Assembly (NCBI RefSeq): GCF_014644495.1
Contig: NZ_BMKU01000002.1
Span: 1-64,000, forward strand
Reading direction: 5' to 3'
DNA from: Pseudarthrobacter polychromogenes
Lineage (GTDB): Bacteria; Actinomycetota; Actinomycetes; Actinomycetales; Micrococcaceae
DNA length: 64,000 nucleotides
This document shows positions 43,808 through 53,134 of this stretch, piece by piece; the stretch's first letter is position 1; each line of letters opens with the position of its first letter. Under the pieces are notes generated by a model that saw nothing but the letters and a program-made list of their open reading frames with translations, did not search any database and had not been told where the DNA came from. Position numbers and translations under genes: made by a program.

Positions 43808-46800
43808 GCCGGTCGCGCTCGTCCCGGTACTCCTGGATGGTCATGTTCCTCAGTTTCGAATCGTTGCCATTCGTATTTGCCACGAAGCCCACGTGTGCCA
43901 CAAACGGCTCTATCACGTGGATCTTCTGCAGGGGAGTGACAATAAGTAACTGCAGCTTCATGCGCTGGAACAGCTCCAGGCCGTAGCGTGCAGACTCGTC
44001 GGAGCCGCGCCCAAACGCTTCGTCGATCACCACAAAGCGGAAGCTGCGGCCCTTACCCGCGCTCGTCCCGGCCCCGGCAGGAGCCTGGTTGGCGCCCAGC
44101 CCGAACTGGAACGCCAGCGCTGCAGCCAGGATGGTGTAGGCCAGCTTCTCCTTCTGGCCGCCGGACTTGCCGCCGGAATCGGTGAAGTGCTCAAACTCCT
44201 CGCCGGTCTCGGTCCATTTCTCGGAGGCGGAGAACGTAAACCAGTTCCGCACGTCCGTTACTTTCGAGGTCCACCGCTCGTCCAGGGCGGTGAAGCCGTC
44301 CCGCCCGCGGAACCGTTCAATCAGGCGCTCCACCTGCAGATACTTCTGTTCGGAGTACTGGTCCTCGTCGCCGATGGTTCCCTCCGAACAGGCCCGCAGG
44401 TCCGTTCCGAACTGCCGCACGTCCAGGTCCGTGGTGTTCTGGTGCTCCAGCTGGATGTGCCGGCCACGGTTGTACTCAATGGTTGCCAGGGACTCGTTGA
44501 TTTTGTTGATCCGGCTGACGATGTCCTGCCGGCGGCTGTCCAGGAACGCATTAAACGCCACCACCTCGTGGATGGTGTTCTGGTTCAGGGACTCCTTGAA
44601 GTGCGCCTCGAACTTGGGCAGGTCGTTCTTTTCCAGCTGCTCGAGCAGGCGGCTGTAGTCTCCGGCGGCATCGAGTGAAGCGTCGATCTCCGTGGTTTCG
44701 TTCAGATACTTGTTCCGGAAGTCGGCCATTAGGCGCACCGTGCCGGCCTCCGCCGTGGCCAGGCGCTTGGACAGCGCATCGATGGCCTTTGTCAGCTCCT
44801 GCCGCACCGCGCTTTCCACTGCGACCGTGTTCTTGTAGGTGAGGACTCTTTCCCCGGGCGCGCCGGCGGCGAGGCCAGCCACGGATGCCAGCAATCCGGG
44901 GTCGTCCGTCAGCGGGTCCTCCGCCAGCACAGCACGGCACTCGGCGATGGCCTCCGCGAGGTTCTCGGTGTCCTTCTCATTGGCTCCGAGCCGCTGCTGG
45001 ATCTTGCCGGCCCGCTCTTCGAAACGCAGCAGGTCAGCCTTCAAAACAGCCTCCCGGGCAGCCAACTCCTGGAGGATGTTGCTGGCTGACTCGAGCGCCC
45101 GCCGCTCCTCCTTGTACTCCTCGATTCGCCGGGCAGTGAGCTCCCAGCTGACCTCGCCGAAGTCCGCCACCGAGCGCACGGTGCCCAGTTGCTGGTTCTT
45201 CCGGCCGAGGTCGCCCAGCTGGCGGTCGACGCTGGCCAACTGCGTGGCGGCCACCTGGAGCTGGCCATTTGCCTCGTCCAGCTCCGTCAGGAACCTGTTG
45301 ACCTTGTCCTGGTTGTCCCAGCCCAGCACGTAGTTCCGCCGGTCTGCGATGTCCTTGCGGTCGTCCTTTTCGTGCCGTCCACGGCCGCCCTTGAGCTGCC
45401 CGTTGGCGGTGACCGCTTTGGGGAAGCGCCGGAAGTCGGCCAGCGTGTCACAGCAGACGTAGTCGAACCGGCCCGCCAGTTCCTCCAGCAGGAAATCGCG
45501 GAACGGCGTGCCCTGCTTGATGGCGATCTTGGCAGCCAAGGTCCCGGGTTCGGCACTCCGGGCCGTGTACGAGTCACCCACCCGCAGGTAGACGAGCTTG
45601 CCCCTGAGGTTGTTCGAGTCCACCCAGCTGCTCACCGCAGCGTAGTGTTCGGCCGGCACCAGCAAGGACAATGCGAAACCCCTCAGGGTGCGCTCGGCTG
45701 CGCCTTCCCAGGCGGCCTCGCCGTCGCGGACGCGCAGCAGCTCGCCCACGAACGGCAGCGCCTTCTCCGGCACGCCGGAGCCCTCACACAGCCGGCGGCG
45801 GATCCCCACCTGGTCCAGCGGCAGCAGGTTCCGCCGGGACTGGAGGCTGGTGAGTTCAGCTTTGAGGTCGGCGGCGCGTTCGGTCAGGACCGTGCGCGTC
45901 ATGGTCAGCTCGGTGCGCTGCTCCTGCAGGTCCCTGTTCTGCTCTGCCAGTCGGGACTCGACGGCGGCCAGGCCGTCCCGGTTGGCGTCGAACAGCACCC
46001 GGTCCTCCGGTGCCCGGAGGCCCAGTTCCGCGGCGGCAGCAGCGTACGTATGGTACCGGGTCCGCTGCACGGCGGCTTCGCGGTCCAGGCGGGCGATGTC
46101 CGCGTCGATTGCCGCGAGCCGGCCGCCGCCGTTGGAACGGATGTCCTCGGCAACCGCGCTCAGATCATGCCGGAGTTCGGTGATGCGGGAGGTGACGGCT
46201 GCGTTGTCCTCGCGGAGCCGCTGGCCGGTGCTGTCGAGCTCGGCGGCATGTTCGAGGCTGAGGATCAGCTTCTGGTTGGTGAACCAGGGGTGCAGCTGAT
46301 CCCGCTGGTCCCTGGCTTCCTGGTCCTCATGCGTGAGCTGGGCGTGCCTGGAGGCGCCCTCGCGGATGGGAGCGAGCATGGCGATCTGGTCCTTGGCGCG
46401 CAGCACAGCGCCATGGGCCTTCTTGAGGTCATCGAAGTGATGGATCAGGTTCTTGATCCGGCTCTCGACGTCGTCCTCGTCCAGCATGTTGGTGCGCACG
46501 AAGGAGGTGATGTTCTCCACCTGCTTCATGGACACCGTCCGATGGAACAGCTCCATGGCCTGGTTCCCGCTGATGCCGAACTGGCGCTTGAACGCTGCCG
46601 CGTAGGGCTCGAAGGTGTCGTGCACCGTGGCGCCGGCAGCCTTGAGCTTTTTCTTCAGCTTGAACGGGTCCTGACCGAAGTTGGCGAAGTCCGCCGCGAT
46701 GCTCTGGTCCGTTTCCGCGAGTGAATAGAACCGGTTGGGCTGGCCTGCCTCCTGGACCGCCCACAGCGTGACGGCCAGGGTGACCGACTTGTCCAGCACA

Positions 46801-47234
46801 GCATTACGGAAGACGGCGAGCACCACCGTAAGCGAACCCGTGCCGCGCAGCGACACAGGTTTGGAGTTTTCACCGCCGGTGCTGCGGGTGCTCTTGTGGT
46901 ACCCCCGCACGTAGGACATGAGGGTGCGTTCCTTCTTCTGGGCACCCGCAGCCTTGTTGTACTCGATCTTGTTTGCGGGCAGCAGGAGCGTGGTGATGGC
47001 ATCCACCACCGTTGACTTTCCCGAGCCGATGTCGCCGGTCAGGAGGCTGTTCGCCCCGTCCAGGCGGAACGTGCGCACACCCTGGTGGAAGGTGCCCCAG
47101 TTGAGCAGCTCCAAGCGGTGCAGCCGGTAGCCCGGGGGAGTGCCGGCGTCGTCCTCTGTGTTCTGTTCCGGCGACTCTGGCGCCTCCGCGGGGTCCTCGA
47201 GGCTGAACAGGCTGTCCTGCAGGTCCGCGGTCAC
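43797..47234 (-). CDS. jetC: Wadjet SMC-like ATPase JetC
   Basis: A 1145-residue MukB/SMC-like motor. Walker A GDIGSGKST lies at residues 67-75; long coiled-coil stretches follow (for example around residues 310-480 and 640-800); the ABC signature SGGQKEK is near residue 1024 and Walker B VVIDEA near 1068-1073. With JetA (kleisin) and JetB it forms the condensin-like loop extruder that senses small circular DNA. The active-site motifs look intact. It overlaps jetB by 4 bp (ATGA at 47231-47234). Confidence 0.96.
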   Translation of the reverse strand: MTADLQDSLFSLEDPAEAPESPEQNTEDDAGTPPGYRLHRLELLNWGTFHQGVRTFRLDGANSLLTGDIGSGKSTVVDAITTLLLPANKIEYNKAAGAQKKERTLMSYVRGYHKSTRSTGGENSKPVSLRGTGSLTVVLAVFRNAVLDKSVTLAVTLWAVQEAGQPNRFYSLAETDQSIAADFANFGQDPFKLKKKLKAAGATVHDTFEPYAAAFKRQFGISGNQAMELFHRTVSMKQVENITSFVRTNMLDEDDVESRIKNLIHHFDDLKKAHGAVLRAKDQIAMLAPIREGASRHAQLTHEDQEARDQRDQLHPWFTNQKLILSLEHAAELDSTGQRLREDNAAVTSRITELRHDLSAVAEDIRSNGGGRLAAIDADIARLDREAAVQRTRYHTYAAAAAELGLRAPEDRVLFDANRDGLAAVESRLAEQNRDLQEQRTELTMTRTVLTERAADLKAELTSLQSRRNLLPLDQVGIRRRLCEGSGVPEKALPFVGELLRVRDGEAAWEGAAERTLRGFALSLLVPAEHYAAVSSWVDSNNLRGKLVYLRVGDSYTARSAEPGTLAAKIAIKQGTPFRDFLLEELAGRFDYVCCDTLADFRRFPKAVTANGQLKGGRGRHEKDDRKDIADRRNYVLGWDNQDKVNRFLTELDEANGQLQVAATQLASVDRQLGDLGRKNQQLGTVRSVADFGEVSWELTARRIEEYKEERRALESASNILQELAAREAVLKADLLRFEERAGKIQQRLGANEKDTENLAEAIAECRAVLAEDPLTDDPGLLASVAGLAAGAPGERVLTYKNTVAVESAVRQELTKAIDALSKRLATAEAGTVRLMADFRNKYLNETTEIDASLDAAGDYSRLLEQLEKNDLPKFEAHFKESLNQNTIHEVVAFNAFLDSRRQDIVSRINKINESLATIEYNRGRHIQLEHQNTTDLDVRQFGTDLRACSEGTIGDEDQYSEQKYLQVERLIERFRGRDGFTALDERWTSKVTDVRNWFTFSASEKWTETGEEFEHFTDSGGKSGGQKEKLAYTILAAALAFQFGLGANQAPAGAGTSAGKGRSFRFVVIDEAFGRGSDESARYGLELFQRMKLQLLIVTPLQKIHVIEPFVAHVGFVANTNGNDSKLRNMTIQEYRDERDRHAG

Positions 47235-47878
47235 GGCAGTTCCCCTTCAGTAGTGCTTTCGGGCGTTTGCGGTGGAGCGCCTGCGGGTTCCTCCAGGGAC
47301 GCCAGGTAGTCAGCGAGCCGGGCGTCGAACTCCTCCAGCCATTGGGCGTCGACATAGGCCTTCAGGATCCTGGCGACCTCGTAGGTGTCCGACTGGCCGC
47401 GGAGCCTGCGGAGGAAGCCGAGCTCCACCACCTTTTTAATAGTGGCGCCCAGCTTGTCCAGGATTTTGGCCTGGTTGCTGGACTCAGGCAGGAAAACCGC
47501 CACCATGTCCGCGATGTCCTGCTCCGTCATGATGAGGCGGAGCTCGCTGCTGTTGGTGTCGAACTCGAGCATCCGGCCACGGAGCAGGGCAAGCAGGAGG
47601 CTGACGTCGAACGTGAGCCTGCGGCGCGGAATCAGCCGGGGCAGGTTGCCTTCCGGGTCCTCCCTTGACCGCAGGAACGCATAGCCCTCCGACTCGTCCA
47701 GGATCAGGTCCAGCCCCAGCACGGCCACGTAGTCCCGGGCCTGCGATTCCAGGGTGAGCAGGGACTGCCACACTTTCTCGTCCGATTCTGCGTAGAGGAC
47801 GCCGCGGAACAGGCGGGTCACGACGCCGGGCAGTTCCGCAGGCGTGCGGGCGGTTTCCATCGTTTCACTCGAGTTCAT
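47231..47878 (-). CDS. jetB: Wadjet subunit JetB (MukE-like, DUF4194)
   Basis: A 215-residue winged-helix protein of the DUF4194 family, the MukE-like partner of the Wadjet kleisin. Typical blocks are VVTRLFRGVLYAESDEKVWQSLL, LIPRRRLTFDVSLLLALLRGRMLEFD and LGFLRRLRGQSDTYEVARILKAYVDA. The ATG at 47878 overlaps the jetA stop by 4 bp (ATGA), which decides the start; the frame stays open upstream inside jetA. Confidence 0.94.
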   Translation of the reverse strand: MNSSETMETARTPAELPGVVTRLFRGVLYAESDEKVWQSLLTLESQARDYVAVLGLDLILDESEGYAFLRSREDPEGNLPRLIPRRRLTFDVSLLLALLRGRMLEFDTNSSELRLIMTEQDIADMVAVFLPESSNQAKILDKLGATIKKVVELGFLRRLRGQSDTYEVARILKAYVDAQWLEEFDARLADYLASLEEPAGAPPQTPESTTEGELP

Positions 47879-49317
47879 GCCGGCCTCACAAAGATGATTT
47901 GGTCGATAGTTGCTTCGCGGGTGCTGCCGTCGGGAAGCTTCCACTGCAGCTGCTGGGGAACGTCGTCATGGATGCTGGCCCATTCGGATTCGCTGGCCAG
48001 CTGGTAGTACGCCACGATTTCGGCGAGTCCCTGCTGCAGCGGATAGGCCTGCGTCACGTCAACAAGGGTGGCCTGCTCGGCGCCGGCCAGGACGGCATCC
48101 ACATTCGCCTGCAGGCGCTCCATATCCACGTGGAACTGGCTGAACAGGGCGCCGGCGTCCACCTCCGAATCATCGGCGGCCAGCACGGCGTCGTCCACCA
48201 TCATCTTCCGGCTTGGCTCGTACAGCGGCCGCTCGAACGGCAGTGCGACGTCCACCGACTGCGCTGCGATCTCCATGAAAACGCCCGACGGCGGCGCCTC
48301 CCGGGTGCCCAGCGCACTGGATTCGATGCTCCGGATCAGCCGCATGATGCGCTTGTTTTCAAGGAAGACCTTGTCATCAAGGAGCCGGCGCATCTGCTCG
48401 GACAGCTGCCGCACAGTGGCCTGCGTCTGGTCCACGGCGGGAAGCCAGTCCTGGTGCAGCCGTGTCACGGCGTGCAGGTCCTCCACGCCGGAGAGCGCTT
48501 CGATTTCCGTGGCACGCTGCAGCAGGTCCTGCAGCTCGGTGCGCAGCTGGGGCGACATCAGGTAGTCCCAGAAACCCTGGAACGTACGGCCCTGAAGGGA
48601 GCTGCTGATGCCCTGCTGGTTGGCGAAGATGGTCTCCAGAAGTTCGCCCTGGGTGCCGTCCCAGATGGCGATCTGTTCACGCACCTGCCGGTCCAGCTTC
48701 CGGAAGTTCTGTTCAACCTCGCGGAAATCGGCGAGGAGGTCCTTGGCGAGGGTTGTCAGCTGCTGGAAATGGTCCAGCGCCTCCGGGGCCGTCATCACCC
48801 TGATGTTGCCGTCCCTGATTCTTTGCATCTCGGCATCGATGCCGTCCCGCTGGCGCTGAAGCTCTGCGAGCCGGACCTCGGGATCGGTCTCCGACTGCTG
48901 GACCAGTGCCTTCAGGACCGCGAAGATACTCGTGAGCCTGGACTGGGTGGCCACGAAGTCCCGCCCGCGAAGGTTTTCCACCCAGCGCACCACGTCCTCC
49001 GCGGCGGGGGTGAGATCGTAGTGCGGCTCGTCCTGGCCGGGAACGTAGTACTTGCGCAGCCAGGCCTTTTCCGGCGCGGCCCAGTCGTCCAGGTACTCAC
49101 CGGCGGGCCGGGGAAATTTGTTTTCGCCGTACACGTCGCGCAGGCCGAACAGGACGTCGTCGAGGTGGTCGATGAGTTGCTGCCGGCCGATATCCCTCTG
49201 GTTGGGTCCGGTGAAGGCCTTCATGAAGAAGGACAAAGCCAGCGGCGCGTTCTGCGCCCGGAGCAGGGACCAGCCGGCGTGGTTCTCACGCAGGCTGTTG
49301 ATGGCGTAGAAATCCAA
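47875..49317 (-). CDS. jetA: Wadjet kleisin JetA (MukF-like, DUF3375)
   Basis: A 480-residue DUF3375 protein and first gene of the operon. N-terminal winged-helix region (APLALSFFMKAFTGPNQRDIGRQQLIDHLDDVLFGL), a helical middle with coiled-coil (LAELQRQRDGIDAEMQRIRDGN), and a C-terminal part ending in WKLPDGSTREATIDQIIFVRP. It bridges the JetC heads and binds JetB. The 99-bp gap to the toxin gene upstream must hold the promoter if the operon is not read through from the toxin-antitoxin pair; I see no convincing -35/-10. Confidence 0.95.
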   Translation of the reverse strand: MDFYAINSLRENHAGWSLLRAQNAPLALSFFMKAFTGPNQRDIGRQQLIDHLDDVLFGLRDVYGENKFPRPAGEYLDDWAAPEKAWLRKYYVPGQDEPHYDLTPAAEDVVRWVENLRGRDFVATQSRLTSIFAVLKALVQQSETDPEVRLAELQRQRDGIDAEMQRIRDGNIRVMTAPEALDHFQQLTTLAKDLLADFREVEQNFRKLDRQVREQIAIWDGTQGELLETIFANQQGISSSLQGRTFQGFWDYLMSPQLRTELQDLLQRATEIEALSGVEDLHAVTRLHQDWLPAVDQTQATVRQLSEQMRRLLDDKVFLENKRIMRLIRSIESSALGTREAPPSGVFMEIAAQSVDVALPFERPLYEPSRKMMVDDAVLAADDSEVDAGALFSQFHVDMERLQANVDAVLAGAEQATLVDVTQAYPLQQGLAEIVAYYQLASESEWASIHDDVPQQLQWKLPDGSTREATIDQIIFVRPA

Positions 49318-49416
49318 GGCGTCCTCAGTGGGCTTCCGGCGGCGGGATGACTTATCTGCCCAAGCTACACGCAGCCGCCGACAATTTACGTCTGGGAGGG
49401 GTGAACTGAATCCTCG

Positions 49417-49818
49417 TTACGGCCCGGTTCGCTTGCCCGGTGACAGGACATTGAGGCCGGCATCAACCGCTGCGGCCAAGAGTTCCACATCGTAGGACAC
49501 CAGAACGTCAACCTGCAGGCGAATAGCCACGGCCAGGTGAATGGCATCCGCGCTGCGCAGCCTGCCCGGCAAGGCGGCAGCGTACATGAGGTCCGAACGT
49601 ACAAGGTCAACGAGGTTGATGCCGCCAAGCGCTGCATTGACCAGTTCGCCGTGTATTGCGCGACGGCGCGCCGCGCAGTGGAGCTCTGTGTAGAGGAGCA
49701 TGGAGGCGATCAGCCTGTGGGTCCGGGACGCCGTTGAGAGGTACTCCGCCAGGGTGGATGATTCCTGCTCCTCCACCACGAGCTTGAGGACAGCCGAGGT
49801 ATCCGCGTAAATGATCAC
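49417..49818 (-). CDS. vapC: PIN-domain toxin (VapC-like)
   Basis: A 133-residue PIN-domain ribonuclease. The acidic active-site set is Asp6 (YADTSAV), Glu45 (YTELHCA), Asp91 (SADAIHLA) and Asp110 (SYDVELL). VapC toxins cleave tRNA or rRNA and are held in check by their antitoxin. It overlaps the antitoxin gene by 4 bp (ATGA, 49815-49818). It lies directly upstream of jetA on the same strand, in what looks like a small defence island. Confidence 0.92.
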   Translation of the reverse strand: MIIYADTSAVLKLVVEEQESSTLAEYLSTASRTHRLIASMLLYTELHCAARRRAIHGELVNAALGGINLVDLVRSDLMYAAALPGRLRSADAIHLAVAIRLQVDVLVSYDVELLAAAVDAGLNVLSPGKRTGP

Positions 49819-50078
49819 CGGTCGCCGCGGAGATCGTCCAGAATGTCCTCCGTGCTGGATTCCAGGGCGATCCGGTGCAGGGCGGTGAAGTCCACGGGGC
49901 CAGTTGCCGCCCGGACCTGACCTGCCAGCAGCAAGCGTTCCAGGGGGGAAGCCGATGGCGGGATAAGTGTGGCGGTGATTTCGCCGTTGTTGGTGACGTC
50001 GATCGTCTCCCCGTTCTTCACGCGTTCGAGGATCTTGCTGCTCTCGTTCCGCAGTTCACGGTGTGGAATAGTTGTCAT
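49815..50078 (-). CDS. Phd/YefM-type antitoxin
   Basis: An 87-residue antitoxin. The N-terminal half TTIPHRELRNESSKILERVKNGETIDVTNNGEITATLIP is the Phd/YefM DNA-binding fold; the C-terminal tail (ALHRIALESSTEDILDDLRG) should wrap the toxin. It lies first in the pair, as usual, and likely represses its own promoter. The frame is open to 50294 but that part is antisense to the hydrolase gene; the ATG at 50078 is the natural start. Confidence 0.9.
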   Translation of the reverse strand: MTTIPHRELRNESSKILERVKNGETIDVTNNGEITATLIPPSASPLERLLLAGQVRAATGPVDFTALHRIALESSTEDILDDLRGDR

Positions 50079-50127
50079 GGCCTGCCTCCGTAGCAAGTGT
50101 AGCAACATAAGCGGTCCGGGGGAAGGT

Positions 50128-50895
50128 TCAGCCGCGGCTTTCCGCCTGCTCCCAGTGCCGCCGCAGCAACTCCGCCAGCCGGACGGGCTCCATCCGGTGG
50201 GGCGGGTCGAAGTGGTGGCGCTTGGGGAAGACTTCAAGATGGAAGTCCGGGAAGAAGACCCGCGCCAGCCGGCCGGCAATCTCGCCGTAGTCATCCGGGT
50301 TGCTCAAGCCGCCGAGGGCGCAGAACACGGGCGGGCGGAACGCCGCCAGGCGTTCCCGTTCCAGGTCATAGCTCCGGAAGGTGCGCAGGAACGCCTTGAT
50401 TCCAGCGGGCCGCCTGGCCATCCACGGCGGCGGGGGACCCGGCGGTGGTGGCGGCAGGACGACGTCGGGCTTAACTCCCAGCCTCATGAAGGCGGGCATG
50501 AGCTGCTCTGGAGGGAGGGTCTCCAGCATTTCGTACTTCTTCCAGACCTCCGCGTGGGCGGGGCTCCAGTCCCAGGTCCCGGCCCAGGCGGGCTCAAGCA
50601 GGGCAAGGCTGAGCAGCCGTTCGGGGTGTTTCGCGGCGAAGGCCAGTGCCGCAGCCCCGCCGCCGGAATAGCCCACAAGGTGGAACGTTTCCCATCCGAG
50701 GGCATCGGCCTCCCGCAGCACGCCGTCGACCTCTGTATCAAGGCTCCAGCCGGGCGGAGGCTCTTCGTCCGCATAAAGCTCCAGGTCCTTGGCCACGGCC
50801 TGGACATCCGCTCCCAGGGCTTCAATCAGGGCGCCGTACGCATCCTGCGCGGGGAGGACTGCGCCAGGAAGGAGGATGGCCCGCATCGGTTCCAT
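50128..50895 (-). CDS. Alpha/beta hydrolase
   Basis: A 255-residue alpha/beta-hydrolase. The nucleophile elbow is GYSGGG (Ser in HLVGYSGGGAAALAFA), and the late His is in FPKRHHFDPPHR. A proline-rich stretch (PPPPPGPPPPW) interrupts the cap region. Substrate unknown. Starts at 50895 or 50886 (MEPM.. or M..) are both possible; the long open frame above overlaps the flavoprotein gene on the same strand. Confidence 0.83.
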   Translation of the reverse strand: MEPMRAILLPGAVLPAQDAYGALIEALGADVQAVAKDLELYADEEPPPGWSLDTEVDGVLREADALGWETFHLVGYSGGGAAALAFAAKHPERLLSLALLEPAWAGTWDWSPAHAEVWKKYEMLETLPPEQLMPAFMRLGVKPDVVLPPPPPGPPPPWMARRPAGIKAFLRTFRSYDLERERLAAFRPPVFCALGGLSNPDDYGEIAGRLARVFFPDFHLEVFPKRHHFDPPHRMEPVRLAELLRRHWEQAESRG

Positions 50896-50942
50896 GGAGA
50901 GAACCCTACGCCGCGGCCGGACGTTGGCAAGGGCCACCAGGC

Positions 50943-52217
50943 TCAGCGTCCCGCGACATGCTCCGCGACGTATCTTGCGTCTTCGCCCACCAACGCCAGC
51001 GTGGCTGAGAGGTGCCTGGTGAGCCATGGCAGCCCGACGGCGTACAGGCCGGGAACGTCTGTGACGCCGCGGGTGTGCCGCGGATAGTTCCATTCATCCA
51101 GCACCGGCATGTCCAGCAGGCTGAAGTCCAGCCCGTACCCGGTGGCCCAGATGACGGAGGTTATGTTTTCCGCGGCCAGGTCCAGCCGTGCGCCGGACTC
51201 CCCGGGCAGCCAAGGGTCGTCGGGGCGCGCTTCGGCCGGCGGCGCATCTATGCCCGCTGCCTCGATGTAGGCGTCCGCCATCAGTTTCAGGCGCTGGCTG
51301 AACCCGGCCTCAGCCATGGCGAGGCGTCCGGGGAGGTCGTCGCTGAAGACGAGGACGCCGTTGTCCGTTCCTTCAAAGTGGCCGTGCAGCCGCACCCCGC
51401 GGCGGCCGAGTTCCCGCAGGTGGATACTGTGTCCGCCGTCGTTGCCGGAGAGGAGCGGATTGCACATGAACCGGGCTGCGGGGGAGGGGAGCTGTGCCGC
51501 CTGGAGTCCGTTGATGCCGTACTCGGGGCCGTGCACGTTGACCTGCAGGATCCAGTGGAAGATGTCCCGGCCGCGGTAGCGGCGCGGTGCCTCCGGGCAG
51601 GCGGACACGGACAAGTGGACCACGCGGCCGGCGTCCAGCAGGTCCTCCGTGATCTGGCCCCCGGACTGGCCGGTGCCCACCACCAGCACGGCGCCGTCCG
51701 GGAGCTGGCGGGGGCTGCGGTAGTGGTGGCTGTGCAGTTGCAGGACGTTCCCGGGGAATCCGGCCGACGACGGCGGGACGCGGGTGCGCTGGAACGCGCC
51801 GTTCGCCAGAACCACGTTCGCCGCGGCGAACGTTCCGCCGGAGGTTTCCACGCGGAAGCGGCCATCTGCCGCCGCGATGCGGGTGGCTTCCGTTCCCATC
51901 TGTACCGGGGCGGCGATCCGGGTTGCGTAATCGCGGAAAAGGTCGATGACGGCGTCGCGGGGGAGGAACGCGTCCGGATCGGGGCCGTCGTACGTCAGGT
52001 CCGGCAGGAGGAATGAGAAGTTGGGCGTGTTCAAGTGGAACGAATGCCACCGGTCCTGCCATGCGCCGCCCAGGGTATCCCGCGCCTCCAACAGCAGGTG
52101 CTCCACCCCGCCCTGGGCGAGCCAGTAACTTGCGGCCAGCCCCGCCTGCCCGGCGCCGATCACCAGGGTGTTGACCTCCTGCGGAGCTGTCTTGCCTGTA
52201 GGTGCGGGCATCTCCAT
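50943..52217 (-). CDS. Flavin-containing monooxygenase-like protein (CzcO type)
   Basis: A 424-residue FAD- and NAD(P)-binding flavoprotein. FAD motif TLVIGAGQAGLAASYWLAQ near residues 17-35, the FMO-like DTLGGAWQDRWHSFHLNTPNF, second dinucleotide site VLVVGTGQSGGQITEDLL near 180, and WATGYGLDFSLLDMP near the end. It resembles the group annotated as CzcO/TrkA-like oxidoreductases; the substrate is not known. Confidence 0.87.
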   Translation of the reverse strand: MEMPAPTGKTAPQEVNTLVIGAGQAGLAASYWLAQGGVEHLLLEARDTLGGAWQDRWHSFHLNTPNFSFLLPDLTYDGPDPDAFLPRDAVIDLFRDYATRIAAPVQMGTEATRIAAADGRFRVETSGGTFAAANVVLANGAFQRTRVPPSSAGFPGNVLQLHSHHYRSPRQLPDGAVLVVGTGQSGGQITEDLLDAGRVVHLSVSACPEAPRRYRGRDIFHWILQVNVHGPEYGINGLQAAQLPSPAARFMCNPLLSGNDGGHSIHLRELGRRGVRLHGHFEGTDNGVLVFSDDLPGRLAMAEAGFSQRLKLMADAYIEAAGIDAPPAEARPDDPWLPGESGARLDLAAENITSVIWATGYGLDFSLLDMPVLDEWNYPRHTRGVTDVPGLYAVGLPWLTRHLSATLALVGEDARYVAEHVAGR

Positions 52218-52480
52218 GATTCTTCTCCCGCGGCTCGGGGCGGAGTTGGACCTGCTGGCAGGATATGCCTGCCGCGGGCCTGCGTACAGGGGCCGACGGC
52301 GGTGCCCGGCCTGGGTGCCTGGGCCCGGCCTCGGGGCCTAAAGGTGGCACTGGTAATTGCTGTCCGGAATCTCCTGTAGAGTAGATCCTGTTGTTGTGTT
52401 TATGCAGTTCGTAGTTCAGGCAGTACGCACGGTCGAAAGCCCGTGTTCTTCTGAAGCAGCGGTTTTGAGCACCCCAAACA

Positions 52481-52510
52481 GGAGGACCCGAAAGTCGGGA
52501 CAGTTCCTCC
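52481..52510 (+). promoter_or_regulatory. Hairpin in the cold-shock leader
   Basis: In the mRNA leader GGAGGA (52481-52486) can pair with TCCTCC (52505-52510), and CCCGA-AAG-TCGGG forms an inner hairpin. The real Shine-Dalgarno (AAGGAC, about 10 bp before the ATG) lies just outside. Cold-shock leaders often switch structure with temperature. The rest of 52218-52480 must hold the divergent promoters; no other gene is seen. Confidence 0.5.
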
Positions 52511-52532
52511 ACCTTCACGAAGGACAAAAATA

Positions 52533-52736
52533 ATGGCTACTGGTACCGTCAAATGGTTTAACGCTGAAAAGGGCTTCGGCTTCATTTCCCCCGATGACTC
52601 CTCACAGGACGTTTTCGCACACTACTCTGCGATCGCTTCCTCCGGCTTCCGCTCACTCGAAGAGAACCAGAAGGTCTCCTTCGAAACCGAGCAGGGCCCC
52701 AAGGGTCCCCAGGCCGTAAACATCCAGTCCCTCTAA
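52533..52736 (+). CDS. cspA: Cold-shock protein (CspA family)
   Basis: A 67-residue single-domain RNA chaperone. It starts [20 protein letters not shown], with RNP1 KGFGFI and RNP2 VFAHYS, the aromatic residues that stack on single-stranded nucleic acid. It melts mRNA structure at low temperature. The long leader and the strong terminator show a single-gene transcript. Confidence 0.97.
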   Translation: MATGTVKWFNAEKGFGFISPDDSSQDVFAHYSAIASSGFRSLEENQKVSFETEQGPKGPQAVNIQSL

Positions 52737-52775
52737 TTCCTTAGAGAAACTGGGGCCTTAGGGTTTCAAAGTTTG

Positions 52776-52808
52776 AAAGCATGGCCGGTCACTGACCGGC
52801 CATGCTTT
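52776..52808 (+). terminator. Rho-independent terminator of the cold-shock gene
   Basis: AAAGCATGGCCGGTC (52776-52790) pairs perfectly over 15 bp with GACCGGCCATGCTTT (52794-52808), loop ACT, followed by TGTTT. The remaining 52809-53134 stretch upstream of the lipase shows no gene. Confidence 0.92.
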
Positions 52809-53134
52809 TGTTTAACCCGCGTGTGCCAGCACCTCCCGCATGCGGCGGCGTAGGTGCCGGGCGTGAACGTTTGTGCAGCCGCCATGAACCGCCGGCCAGG
52901 CCCGGGCACTGGTCAGGCCCTCCGCGCGCGGCACCCAACTTAGCTACTGACCAGTAACAACACGGGCGGAGCGTGCCAGGGGGTCCACGTCCCGCCGTCT
53001 TGCAGTCTGCTCAAAAAGTGGCGCACGTCCGTGCACTTCACGCCGCTGCCGCACCCGCCGTGCCTAGCATGAAAACCGGGCCCGCCACCAGGCTTCCGGC
53101 CCTGCACCCGCTGACACAAAACAAAGAGGTTTCC

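Noticed and set aside
45189..46724. 511-residue plus-strand open frame opposite jetC
   Set aside because: Antisense shadow of the JetC coiled coil; no motif.
42521..49317. The Jet operon as a new defence system
   Set aside because: Gene order, domains and active sites match the known Wadjet system, so it is reported as such.
47899..49350. 483-residue plus-strand open frame opposite jetA
   Set aside because: A mirror of jetA; low complexity and no ribosome site.
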